DNA from: Subtercola boreus
GTDB taxonomy: Bacteria > Actinomycetota > Actinomycetes > Actinomycetales > Microbacteriaceae
Length of the DNA: 64,000 nucleotides
NCBI RefSeq assembly: GCF_006716115.1
Contig: NZ_VFOO01000001.1
Location: 3,100,001-3,164,000, forward strand
Direction: 5' to 3'
Shown: one piece after another, positions 32,570 through 40,906 of the stretch
Position numbering within the stretch: the first letter of the stretch is position 1
Layout of the letters: every line of letters begins with the position of its first letter
Position numbers and translations under genes: made by a program
The notes under the pieces: model-generated
Told to the model about the DNA's origin: nothing
The model's database searches: none
What the model saw: the letters and a program-made list of their open reading frames with translations, nothing else

Positions 32570-34177
32570 CTAGTAGCCCAGAATCTCGGGCCAGTGGATT
32601 TCGATGCCGGACGCCTCGAGACGCGTCTGGAATTCCTCGGTCAGGCTGTCGTCCTCCCACACGGCACACGGGGTCTTCCCCGTTGCCAGGCAGAACGCCG
32701 CCAGTTCGCCGGCAGACTCGCCCACATTCCATTCGACAGGATGCAGGCGGTACGCACCGTTCGTGATGTGCGTCGTACCGATGTTCTTCGATGCAGCAAG
32801 CAGGTTCACCGTCTCCCGGGGAATGAGGGCCCCCAACGGGATCTCGAACGGGCAGCACTCCACGTCGATGTAGTTGTCGCCACCGGTCGAGGGGTGCAGG
32901 TCGATACGGTACATGCCCACGCCGACCGACTTCCCGAAGGTGGCGGGGGCGTCGCTTCCGCGGCTCGCCACCGAGATGTCCTGCTCGACGATGGTCGTGA
33001 GGGCCCGGATGCGCCGGGACTCGCGGATGTACGGTGCCTGCGCGAGCCCGTCCGCCGTGCCGAGCACATCGCCGCGGAGGCGGAGCCCCGGCCATCCGAA
33101 GCCCCCATCGGGCCGTGGCGCCTCGGTCTGCAACCAGTGGAAGTACGCCAGCGAGAGCTGCCTCGTCGCCTCGAGGTGGGTGGCCGCATCCGGAGCGTCG
33201 AGAATCGAGGCGTCGAGGTAGTCGAGCATCGGCCAGTTCGCCAGCACGATGTCACTGTCGTACGTCCCGGGCGTGAAGTTCGACCGGGCGATGATGCGGC
33301 GGAACATCCACAGGTCGCTGTCACCGCCCGACAGGCTCTGGTCGGAGTCGAGGCCGTCGACGAGCGGGGGATTCACCACCATCGTGCGGCGTTCCGGTCG
33401 GAGGGTGCGCGGGTTCGGGGCGATGAACGACAACAGCCGGTCCCCCCAGAACGACGGTTCGTAGTTCTTCCAGTACTCGTAGTCGGCCGGCCGTTCGATC
33501 GTGTTGTCGCCGGGCGCCCAGTCGAAGGCGAAACACCAGGTGACCGCCTGCACATTGTTCGGATCTGCCGTCGCGGGAGCACTCGGCTCACCGTACTCGG
33601 CGGCCGATTCCGCGCCCGTGACGTAGGCCGTGCCGGTGAGGGGCAGCAGTTCGCCGGTCTCCGTGGCGTCGAGCACGTATGCCGCACTCACCCTCACCTC
33701 GTCGCTGTTCCGGATGTCGCGGAGCAGCACACTCGAGACCCGGCCCTCTGCGTGCTCGGCCGAGACCGGCACGTACGGCTGCAGAACTCGCAGCAACCCG
33801 CTCGAACGGAAGGGGGCGAGCAGTTGCTCGATCACAGCTGCCGCCACACGCGGTTCGTGGCAGAGCTTGCTGACCAGGCCCCCGCCGGGGTTCAGCCGCG
33901 GATCGCGGCGCGCAGCATCGGTGAGCGGATAGAAGTCCCGGTAGTACTGCCGGATGCTCTCCCTCAGTGTGCGGTAGGAAGCCGTCACGCCGAACTGCTC
34001 CACCCACTTGTGCTCATCCGGTGGCACCGCCTGCGAGGTCAGCTGCCCACCGAGCCAGGGGAACTCGTCGCTGAGCACGACGGAACGGCCCCTGCGGAGC
34101 AGCGCGAGCGCGGCCGCGACGCCGCCGAGGCCGCCGCCGATCACGGCGACGTCGGCGGTGAGGGTGTTCACGGTCAC
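32570..34177 (-). CDS. FAD-dependent oxidoreductase (FAD_oxidored family)
   Basis: This 535-residue flavoprotein has an N-terminal dinucleotide-binding motif VIGGGLGGVAAALAL (12-26), EFPWLGGQLTSQAVPPDEH, and the GYVLDATETGELLPL-like segment typical of the FAD_oxidored family. It has no signal peptide. Members of this family often lie in clusters for rhamnose- or uronate-containing polysaccharides, but the reaction is poorly known. The GTG start overlaps the SGNH-hydrolase stop as GTGA, so it is translated with that gene. Confidence 0.88.
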   Translation of the reverse strand: MTVNTLTADVAVIGGGLGGVAAALALLRRGRSVVLSDEFPWLGGQLTSQAVPPDEHKWVEQFGVTASYRTLRESIRQYYRDFYPLTDAARRDPRLNPGGGLVSKLCHEPRVAAAVIEQLLAPFRSSGLLRVLQPYVPVSAEHAEGRVSSVLLRDIRNSDEVRVSAAYVLDATETGELLPLTGTAYVTGAESAAEYGEPSAPATADPNNVQAVTWCFAFDWAPGDNTIERPADYEYWKNYEPSFWGDRLLSFIAPNPRTLRPERRTMVVNPPLVDGLDSDQSLSGGDSDLWMFRRIIARSNFTPGTYDSDIVLANWPMLDYLDASILDAPDAATHLEATRQLSLAYFHWLQTEAPRPDGGFGWPGLRLRGDVLGTADGLAQAPYIRESRRIRALTTIVEQDISVASRGSDAPATFGKSVGVGMYRIDLHPSTGGDNYIDVECCPFEIPLGALIPRETVNLLAASKNIGTTHITNGAYRLHPVEWNVGESAGELAAFCLATGKTPCAVWEDDSLTEEFQTRLEASGIEIHWPEILGY

Positions 34178-35379
34178 GCGGGTACCGCGCTCAGCTTGGC
34201 GGAGAGCACGCGCCCCATCTCGTGGTACCCGGCATCGTTCGGGTGGATGGTGTCATAGAGCCAGTGATCGGGATCGGATCCGCCCGGGCCCGCCAGCTTG
34301 GGGATGTACGCGCCGAAGTCGAAGTAGTCGACGGTCGGATCCGCCGCCGCAACCGACTGCAGGGTGGTGCGGAGCTGCGCCCAGGTGCAGTTCGTCCCGT
34401 CGGTCGCGCGCTGGAAGGGAGGCGTCAGCAGGATCGGCGCCGCGGTGTGGGTGCGGAGCAGGTTGATCACATTCTTCGTGTCCGTGTAGATCTGGGCGGG
34501 CGTCTTCGAGGAGATGTCGTTCGTTCCCCAGGCCATCGTCACCAGCGAGGGCGAGAACCGGTCGATCGAATCGATCCAGGTGCTCACGCCCGACGAAGCA
34601 ATCGAGAACTGCCAGGTGGCAGAACCGGACTGCGCGCCCTCCACCACGTGGATCCCCTTGTTCTCGTCGCCGTTGAACAGCCAGACGCCCTCGACGAATG
34701 CCGTGCCCACGCCGTAGGTCACTTCGATGAGGTGGGAGGTCGGAGCGTACGAGGCCGAGGTGTACGTGCGGTCACCGACGTTGTCGGCGGTCACCGTGAT
34801 CCAGGCAGCCCCGTCGACGCGCACCTTGATCTGCGAACCGACCGATTGCGAGCGCCACGCGAGCTTGAAAGAGGTGAACACGGCAGCTGGAAGGGAACCG
34901 ACGCCAGCAGCGGCCGTGAGCGGCACACACCGACGGCCCACACCGTACTGTGTACCGTTCACCGGCGTGCCACTGAAATCGAATCCGGCTTCGGGCGGCA
35001 TCTGCTTGTTCTGGGCCACCGTCGTCTGGTGCCGTGCCGCAATGTAGTCGAGGCCGCCGACCGCGCCCGACGAGTAGCTCTGCCGCAGGATGTCGCGCAC
35101 CTGCGCCGGGTACCCCTTCTGCAGGGCCGTCGCGCCCTGCCCTTCGGTGATCGAGTCACCGAGCATCAGAATGGTGCACTTCTGTGAGCCGGCCAGATTC
35201 CGCTGGGCATAGAACGAGGCGAGCTTGTCGTTCGGGCCGTAGGTGAACTGCGGGAGCACCGCCGGAGCGGCGAGCGCGGCCTGCGCCGGACCCATCGCGG
35301 CGAGGCCCACCGTCAACGCGGCCGCGCCGCTGCCGACGATGAACGATCTTCTCGAGAATGGTCTGTCGAACGATCCCAT
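34174..35379 (-). CDS. Exported SGNH/GDSL hydrolase
   Basis: This 401-residue protein has a Tat-like signal (SRRSFIVG, Arg10-Arg11, then a hydrophobic core and AQAALAAPA near 40). The hydrolase part shows block I GDSITEG with Ser76, the Asn block WGTNDIS and the final DTIHPND with the catalytic Asp-His pair. An extra beta domain precedes the catalytic blocks III and V, as in carbohydrate esterases. AAGGAG lies seven bases before the ATG at 35379; an upstream in-frame start at 35457 was rejected. It is first in the six-gene minus-strand operon and probably removes acyl groups from the glycan outside the cell. Confidence 0.9.
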   Translation of the reverse strand: MGSFDRPFSRRSFIVGSGAAALTVGLAAMGPAQAALAAPAVLPQFTYGPNDKLASFYAQRNLAGSQKCTILMLGDSITEGQGATALQKGYPAQVRDILRQSYSSGAVGGLDYIAARHQTTVAQNKQMPPEAGFDFSGTPVNGTQYGVGRRCVPLTAAAGVGSLPAAVFTSFKLAWRSQSVGSQIKVRVDGAAWITVTADNVGDRTYTSASYAPTSHLIEVTYGVGTAFVEGVWLFNGDENKGIHVVEGAQSGSATWQFSIASSGVSTWIDSIDRFSPSLVTMAWGTNDISSKTPAQIYTDTKNVINLLRTHTAAPILLTPPFQRATDGTNCTWAQLRTTLQSVAAADPTVDYFDFGAYIPKLAGPGGSDPDHWLYDTIHPNDAGYHEMGRVLSAKLSAVPA

Positions 35380-35558
35380 GACACTGCTCCTTTGCAGGTA
35401 ATTCGTATTGTGCGCCGATCTCGCCGGTTCCCCAGTGACTCTAATGCGCCGTCGCACGCAGAGAAAGCTTTACGTCAGGTAATCTTCATTGCCTGCCTGG
35501 GGGCCTCGCGGACTAGCTGCGGGCACGCATGAGCCACCCCAGCTCTCGGGGCAGGGGC

Positions 35559-35861
35559 TCAGCCCTGGCGGCGCTTCTGCTCGCGAATCAGGTCGGCAGC
35601 CGTGAACTTGTGTGTGCGACCCGGGATCATGTCCGGCGTGAGCCCCGTCACCCACTGGCCGGGGTCCGCGTTCATCGCCCCTGCGAGCGCCACGATCGTC
35701 GACAGGCTCGGGTTCGTCTGGCCCCGCTCGATCTTGCCCACGTTCGTCACATGCATTTCCGCAAGCTCCGCGACATCCTCCTGGCTCAGCCCGAGGCGCT
35801 GCCGCGTGTCCCTCATGCGTTCGCCGACCAGGCGCGCAGCTTCGGAGTGGGGTTCGGCCAT
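35559..35861 (-). CDS. XRE-family DNA-binding protein
   Basis: This 100-residue protein has one helix-turn-helix of the XRE/Cro type (about 14-68: RQRLGLSQEDVAELAEMHVTNVGKIERGQTNPSL). The C-terminal tail TPDMIPGRTHKFTAADLIREQKRRQG is positively charged. No toxin partner or methylase is adjacent, so it is probably a stand-alone regulator. It lies upstream of the SGNH operon on the same strand but with a 179-base gap. Confidence 0.87.
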   Translation of the reverse strand: MAEPHSEAARLVGERMRDTRQRLGLSQEDVAELAEMHVTNVGKIERGQTNPSLSTIVALAGAMNADPGQWVTGLTPDMIPGRTHKFTAADLIREQKRRQG

Positions 35862-35970
35862 ACCTCAGGACTACCCGCCCGCCCATTCTGCAGCCAGAGT
35901 GAATACACCTGAGGTCTATGAGCCTCAAGCCCAAGAAACCTGTTCGAGGCCGGAAGCTAAGCTCAGAGCC

Positions 35971-36186
35971 ATGACCGACTCCGACCCTGCCGGCGCCCCG
36001 CGCCGCTCCGCCCCCGCGACCCTGCTCGCCTACGGCTTCCTCATCCTCGCCTTCGGCCTGCTGGTCACGACTCTCGGCCTCGTCTTCAACGGCGCGATCG
36101 TCTCCTTCGGCCTCGCGCTGGCCGCGTTCGGCGGCATGTTCGCCGCCTTCGGCGCCTTCCTCACGTTCTTCCCCCGCCGCCCCTGA
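35971..36186 (+). CDS. Small two-span membrane protein
   Basis: This 71-residue protein has two hydrophobic helices (about 19-40 and 44-66) separated by a short turn and a C-terminal RRP. I do not recognise a family. The ATG at 35971 comes shortly after GCTAAGCT, a possible -10. A strong terminator follows the gene. Confidence 0.65.
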   Translation: MTDSDPAGAPRRSAPATLLAYGFLILAFGLLVTTLGLVFNGAIVSFGLALAAFGGMFAAFGAFLTFFPRRP

Positions 36187-36224
36187 CGACGCACTCCGTC
36201 GGCCCTCGGCTCCCTCGCCGAAAA

Positions 36225-36268
36225 AGAAGAAGGCCCCGGGCCGGATTACCGGTCGGGGGCCTTCTTCT
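36225..36268. terminator. Bidirectional terminator
   Basis: AGAAGAAGGCCCC and GGGGCCTTCTTCT form a 13-bp stem, with an inner CCGG/CCGG pair. It is flanked by AAAAA on one side and TTCTTCT on the other. It serves both the small membrane protein gene and the oppositely read tRNA-Leu. Confidence 0.85.
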
Positions 36269-36272
36269 GTGC

Positions 36273-36359
36273 TGGTGCGCGAAGGGGGACTTGAACCCCC
36301 ACGTCCTTACGAACACACGGACCTGAACCGTGCGCGTCTACCAATTCCGCCACTCGCGC
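36273..36359 (-). tRNA. tRNA-Leu (CAG)
   Basis: The reverse complement folds as a class II tRNA: acceptor GCGCGAG, D arm with TTGGTAGACGCG, anticodon loop TTCAGGT with anticodon CAG, a long variable arm, T arm GGGGGTTCAAGTCCCCC, and encoded CCA. The length of 87 bases with CCA fits tRNA-Leu. Confidence 0.95.
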
Positions 36360-36483
36360 CAACTCAGCGAGATTAGCACTGATAGAGCGGAATCCGAAAA
36401 CGGCCGTGCCGGGCATCCTCTCGTCCACAGGCTGCAGATCGACCGGAAGATACTCACTGCAGGCCTTTAACACGTAGGGCCAG

Positions 36484-36489
36484 TACTAT
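36484..36489 (+). promoter_or_regulatory. Candidate -10 of the fhaA operon
   Basis: TACTAT lies about 70 bases before the fhaA start. I do not see a good -35 at the right spacing. Confidence 0.35.
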
Positions 36490-36557
36490 CTGTCGTAGCA
36501 TTCATGCCGGCACCTTGTGCGCGACGCGACGTCTGGCACACAGAAAATGGGAGACGC

Positions 36558-37565
36558 GTGGGAATACTGGACAACTTCGAGAAAGGTCTCGAGCGCGCTG
36601 TGAACGGCGCGTTCGCCAAGACCTTCCGCTCGGGGCTGCAGCCGGTTGAGATCAGCTCCGCCCTCAAGCGCGAGCTCGACACCAAGGCGGCGGTGGTCTC
36701 GCGTGACCGCATCCTGGTGCCCAACAGCTTCCGCGTGCTGGTCGGTTCGAGCGATTTCGAGCGCATGAAGAGCCTCGGCCCGACACTCGTCGACGAGCTC
36801 ACCCAGGTGGTGCAGAAGCACGCGGGTGCGCAGGGCTTCCAGTTCGCCGGCAGCGTCAGCGTCACCCTTGCCGAACAGCCACGCCTGAGCGCAGGTCTCC
36901 TCGAGATCGAGAGCTCGACGGTGCAGCGCGACGTGGTCTGGGCTCCGGTTCTGGATGTCGCGGGGAAGCGCTACCCGATCACCCGGTCCCGCACGATCAT
37001 CGGCCGCGGCCGCGAAGCCGACATCACCGTCGAAGACACAGGGATCTCGCGAAAGCACATCGAGATCCTCTGGGACGGCAGGCACGCAGAGGTGCGCGAC
37101 CTCGACTCGACGAACGGGTCACAGCTGAACGGCCAGGCGGTCACCCGGGCCGTCGTCGAGCCGGACTCCGTCATCCAGATCGGGCGCACCCGCGTCGTGT
37201 TCCGTGTGCTGGCGCAGGCCTCCGACGTGCAGGCCTTCGATGCGGCGAGCCCATCCGGTGCCACGCACAGTCCCGCACCGCCGGCCGCCGTTCCTCCGGC
37301 CGCGACACCGCCGGTTCCTGCACCCGCTCCTGCTCCCGCACCCGCTCCCGCAGAATCGCCTCGCAGGGCCGCCGCAGCCGAAGCCGCTGCCGCTGCTGAC
37401 CACGACGACGATGCCCCCCGACGGGCGAAACGCGCACCCCAGCGGCCGCGACGCGCCTCCCGTGACGAGCCGGCCCCCGGGGCGGCAGCGCCCTTCCCGC
37501 TCGACGACCCCGCACCGGAAAAGGGCCAGCCGCCGGAGCCCGGCGGATTCCGGTGGAATCTATGA
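36558..37565 (+). CDS. fhaA: FHA-domain protein FhaA
   Basis: This 335-residue protein has an N-terminal DUF3662 domain (residues 1-120, GILDNFEKGLERAVNGAFAK) and a FHA domain near 140-215 (IGRGREADITVEDTGISRKH, DSTNGSQLNG), followed by a Pro/Ala linker and a basic tail. It matches mycobacterial FhaA, which binds phosphorylated MviN and PknB and controls peptidoglycan synthesis and division. The GTG at 36558 is right at the start of the conserved domain, with GGGAG before it. It is first in the operon fhaA-fhaB-pstP-rodA-pbpA-pknA-pknB. Confidence 0.95.
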   Translation: MGILDNFEKGLERAVNGAFAKTFRSGLQPVEISSALKRELDTKAAVVSRDRILVPNSFRVLVGSSDFERMKSLGPTLVDELTQVVQKHAGAQGFQFAGSVSVTLAEQPRLSAGLLEIESSTVQRDVVWAPVLDVAGKRYPITRSRTIIGRGREADITVEDTGISRKHIEILWDGRHAEVRDLDSTNGSQLNGQAVTRAVVEPDSVIQIGRTRVVFRVLAQASDVQAFDAASPSGATHSPAPPAAVPPAATPPVPAPAPAPAPAPAESPRRAAAAEAAAAADHDDDAPRRAKRAPQRPRRASRDEPAPGAAAPFPLDDPAPEKGQPPEPGGFRWNL

Positions 37566-38242
37566 GCGAGCTCACCCTCCTGATCCTTCGTTTCGGTTTT
37601 CTCGCGTTGCTCTGGGTCTTCGTCTTCGTGATCGTGTACGCGATGCGTTCCGATCTGTTCGGACAGCGCGTGCGCAAGATGCGCGACCCGTCGGGCACAG
37701 CGTCCGCCGGCAGCGCGCCGGGCTTCTCGCCGCCCCCGGCCAACGCCGGCATCGGCGCGGCACCGGCCCAGGCGTCCGCCGCGCCCGTCGCACCGTCTGT
37801 ACCGCAGGGCATCGTCGTCGGTGCCGCCGCATCGGCCGCCGGCCTGCCGGGCACATCGCACCCGCCGACACCGCCGCCGCAGTCGAAGGTCCCCGTGTTC
37901 ACCCCTCTCGAAGGATCGAGCGCGGGAGTGCATCCGCGGGCCACCACAAGCAACGCCCACAAGCTCGTCATCACATCCGGCACCAAGGCCGGAACCGAGA
38001 TCGAACTCGGGGTCGACCCGCTCACGATCGGCCGTTCGACGGACTCGAGCGTGGTCATCCGCGACGACTACACCTCGACCCACCACGCACGCCTCCTCAA
38101 CTGGAACAACGAGTGGGTCATCCAGGATCTCGACTCCACCAACGGCACCTACCTCGACGGCAAGCGCGTCACCCAGCCCACGCCCGTCGCCCTCAACACT
38201 CCGGTCAGAATTGGGTCCACCAGTTTTGAACTGCGGCGCTAG
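37562..38242 (+). CDS. fhaB: FHA-domain membrane protein FhaB (FipA)
   Basis: This 226-residue protein has one N-terminal span (residues 3-25), a Pro/Ala linker and a C-terminal FHA domain (about 140-226: IGRSTDSSVVIRDDYTSTHHARL, DSTNGTYLDGKRV). The phosphopeptide-binding residues Gly-Arg, Ser-Thr-His and Asn-Gly are in place. It corresponds to FhaB/FipA, which links the kinases to the divisome through FtsZ and FtsQ. It overlaps the fhaA stop as ATGA. Confidence 0.95.
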   Translation: MSELTLLILRFGFLALLWVFVFVIVYAMRSDLFGQRVRKMRDPSGTASAGSAPGFSPPPANAGIGAAPAQASAAPVAPSVPQGIVVGAAASAAGLPGTSHPPTPPPQSKVPVFTPLEGSSAGVHPRATTSNAHKLVITSGTKAGTEIELGVDPLTIGRSTDSSVVIRDDYTSTHHARLLNWNNEWVIQDLDSTNGTYLDGKRVTQPTPVALNTPVRIGSTSFELRR

Positions 38243-38257
38243 GCGACCGGGGGCATC

Positions 38258-39505
38258 ATGGCATTGGTGACGGAGAGCGCTGCGGTCTCGCATGTGGGCC
38301 GGGTACGGGCGAACAACCAGGACAGCGGGTACGCCGGCCAGTCCCTGTTCGCCGTGGCCGACGGCATGGGTGGGCACGCCGGCGGTGACGTCGCCAGCGC
38401 TCTCGCGCTGAACAAGCTCCTCGAGATCGACGGCGAGTACAGTTCCGCCGTCGACGCGGAGTTCGCGCTGCAGGAGGCCATCGTCAGCGCGAACGCCATC
38501 CTCGCCGAAGCCGTGTACGAGCATCCGGAGCTCACCGGAATGGGAACGACCCTCTCAGCGCTGGTGCGGGTCGGCCACAGTGTTGCCCTTGCCCACATCG
38601 GCGACTCCCGCATCTACCGGTTCCGCGACGGCAAGCTCAGCCAGATCACCACCGACCACACCTTCGTGCAGCGCCTCGTCGACAACGGCCGCATCACCGC
38701 CGAAGAAGCCAAGGTGCACCCGCGGCGCTCCGTTCTCATGCGGGTTCTCGGCGACGTCGACTCGACGCCCGACGTCGACCTGCAGGTGATGGACACCCGG
38801 CCCGGCGACCGCTGGCTGCTCTGCTCCGACGGTCTCACCGGCGTGGTCGACAACGACGACATCGCGAAAGCCCTCACCGACAACCCTGCACCGCAGGCTG
38901 TCGCCGACCTGCTCGTGAAGCAGAGCCTCGACCATGGGGCACCCGACAACGTCACGATCGTGGTCGTCGACATCAGCGAGTCCTTCACGGGCAGCACCTA
39001 CATCCCGCAGACGGTCGGTGCGGCATCCCGGCCTGTCGCCTACGGTGGCGCGCAGAACCGCAAGTCGACGCGGATGCCCGGGCTCCGCCTGCACCCCAGG
39101 GGAAGCGGCTCGCAGGAGCCGTCGCACTTCGAGGCGCAGGGCGATGACTACCTCGACGAGTTGATCGATGAAGACCGCCGCCGGAGCCGCAACCGCAGGA
39201 TCACCTGGCTCGTCGGCAGCATCGTCGTGGTGCTCGCCATCGCCGCCGGTCTCCTGCTCGGCTACCAGTGGACGCAGTCGCGCTACTTCGTCGGCCAGAC
39301 GAACGGCCATGTCGCGATCTACCAGGGCGTTCAGCAGACCATCGGGCCGATCACCCTGTCGCACGTGTTCGAAGACACCGGCATCAGCGTCGACACACTT
39401 CCGGCGTACATGCAGAGCCAGGTGCAGAACACGATCAGCGCGGACACGATCGATGCGGCGCGGGCCACCGTGCAGAGCATCAGTGACACGGTGCCGAGTG
39501 GCTAG
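38258..39505 (+). CDS. pstP: PP2C-type Ser/Thr phosphatase PstP
   Basis: This 415-residue protein is the partner phosphatase of PknA/PknB. The PP2C domain (residues 1-245) has the metal ligands in DGMGGHAGGD, GDSRIYR, SDGLTGVVDNDD and DNVTIVVVD. A linker and one span (about 310-330) lead to an extracellular tail of about 80 residues. In mycobacteria PstP dephosphorylates PknA, PknB and cell-wall proteins. It ends eight bases inside the rodA reading frame. Confidence 0.96.
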   Translation: MALVTESAAVSHVGRVRANNQDSGYAGQSLFAVADGMGGHAGGDVASALALNKLLEIDGEYSSAVDAEFALQEAIVSANAILAEAVYEHPELTGMGTTLSALVRVGHSVALAHIGDSRIYRFRDGKLSQITTDHTFVQRLVDNGRITAEEAKVHPRRSVLMRVLGDVDSTPDVDLQVMDTRPGDRWLLCSDGLTGVVDNDDIAKALTDNPAPQAVADLLVKQSLDHGAPDNVTIVVVDISESFTGSTYIPQTVGAASRPVAYGGAQNRKSTRMPGLRLHPRGSGSQEPSHFEAQGDDYLDELIDEDRRRSRNRRITWLVGSIVVVLAIAAGLLLGYQWTQSRYFVGQTNGHVAIYQGVQQTIGPITLSHVFEDTGISVDTLPAYMQSQVQNTISADTIDAARATVQSISDTVPSG

Positions 39506-40901
39506 CGGCGGTGTCGCTGTGGCATCCACCACAGAGGGAGCGACCCGGGCGAAGCCGGTGCGCCGCATCCACGTGCCCGAGAAGCTCCGCAATCTCGAGC
39601 TCTTCCTGCTGCTCTTCGCCTGCCTCGTGAACGCCGGCGCGGTGGTGCTCGTGCAGCTCGGAGCAGAGGGGGCCGTGGACTACGGGCAGGTCGCCCTGCT
39701 CGGGGCCGGCCTCTCCGTGCTGGTCATCGGCGCCCACATCGCGCTTCGGTTCGTCGCGCCGAACGCGGATCCGTTCATCCTGCCGATCGCCACCCTCCTG
39801 AACGGGATCGGCATCGCCGAGATCTACCGCATCGACCTCCAGATCCCCGGGTCGACGGGCTGGGACAGCACCGCCGTGCGCCAGGTCGTCTGGAGCGCCA
39901 TCGCGATCATCGCCGCGCTAGTCGTGATCGTCGCGCTCCGCAACCACCGCGTGCTGCAGCGGTACACCTATGTGTTCATGGCCCTCTCGGGCGTGCTGCT
40001 GGTACTCCCTCTCCTGCCCGGAATCGGCAAGGAGATCTACGGTGCACGGGTCTGGATCGGCATCGGACCGCTCTCGTTCCAGCCCGGCGAGGTCGCGAAG
40101 ATCGCCCTCGCGATCTTCTTCGCCGGCTACCTCGTCTCCCGGCGTGACAGCCTCTCGGCCGTCGGGCGCAAGTTCCTCGGCATGCGGTTCCCGCGCGGGC
40201 GCGACCTCGGGCCGATCCTCGTCATCTGGGCCGCCTCGATGTCGGTGATCATCTTCCAGCGCGACCTCGGCACGGCACTGCTCTACTTCGGGCTCTTCGT
40301 CGTGATGATCTACGTGGCGACGGCACGCCTCAGCTGGGTGATCATCGGTGTCGGCCTGTTCCTCGGTGGCGCCCTGATCGCCAGCCGGGTGCTGGTGTAC
40401 GTGAACGACCGCTTCTCCAACTGGCTGGATCCGTTCTCGACCACCAACTACGACGCCCAGGGCGGCAGCTACCAACTCGTGCAGGGTCTCTTCGGGCTCG
40501 CCAACGGCGGACTCATCGGTACGGGCCTCGGGCAGGGGCAGCCCGACATCACCCCTCTCGCCCAGAGCGACTACATCGTGGCGAGCCTCGGCGAGGAGCT
40601 CGGCATGGCCGGTCTGTTCGCGATCCTCGCGCTCTACCTGCTGTTCATCGCCCGCGGGCTCCGGATCAGCTTCGCGGGCAATGACGATTTCGGCCGGCTG
40701 CTCGGCATCGGCCTCACGTTCGTGATCGCGCTGCAGTGCTTCATCGTGATCGGCGGCGTCACCCGCGTCATCCCGCTCACCGGGCTCACCACACCGTTCC
40801 TCGCCGCGGGCGGCTCGTCGCTCGTCGCGAACTGGATCATCGTCGCGCTGCTGCTCCGGCTCTCGGACACCGTGCGCAACCAGCCCAGGCTGGTGGTGTA
40901 G
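39498..40901 (+). CDS. rodA: SEDS-family peptidoglycan glycosyltransferase RodA
   Basis: This 467-residue membrane protein has about ten to twelve spans of the SEDS family and its signatures: QRDLGTALLYFGLF, GLANGGLIGTGLGQGQP, the SDYIVASLGEELG loop and GGSSLVANW near the end. It polymerises lipid II together with the penicillin-binding protein encoded next. Two GTG starts are possible (39498 and 39519); the first overlaps the pstP stop by eight bases. It corresponds to mycobacterial RodA (Rv0017c position) rather than FtsW. Confidence 0.95.
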   Translation: MASGGVAVASTTEGATRAKPVRRIHVPEKLRNLELFLLLFACLVNAGAVVLVQLGAEGAVDYGQVALLGAGLSVLVIGAHIALRFVAPNADPFILPIATLLNGIGIAEIYRIDLQIPGSTGWDSTAVRQVVWSAIAIIAALVVIVALRNHRVLQRYTYVFMALSGVLLVLPLLPGIGKEIYGARVWIGIGPLSFQPGEVAKIALAIFFAGYLVSRRDSLSAVGRKFLGMRFPRGRDLGPILVIWAASMSVIIFQRDLGTALLYFGLFVVMIYVATARLSWVIIGVGLFLGGALIASRVLVYVNDRFSNWLDPFSTTNYDAQGGSYQLVQGLFGLANGGLIGTGLGQGQPDITPLAQSDYIVASLGEELGMAGLFAILALYLLFIARGLRISFAGNDDFGRLLGIGLTFVIALQCFIVIGGVTRVIPLTGLTTPFLAAGGSSLVANWIIVALLLRLSDTVRNQPRLVV

Positions 40902-40906
40902 CCGCC

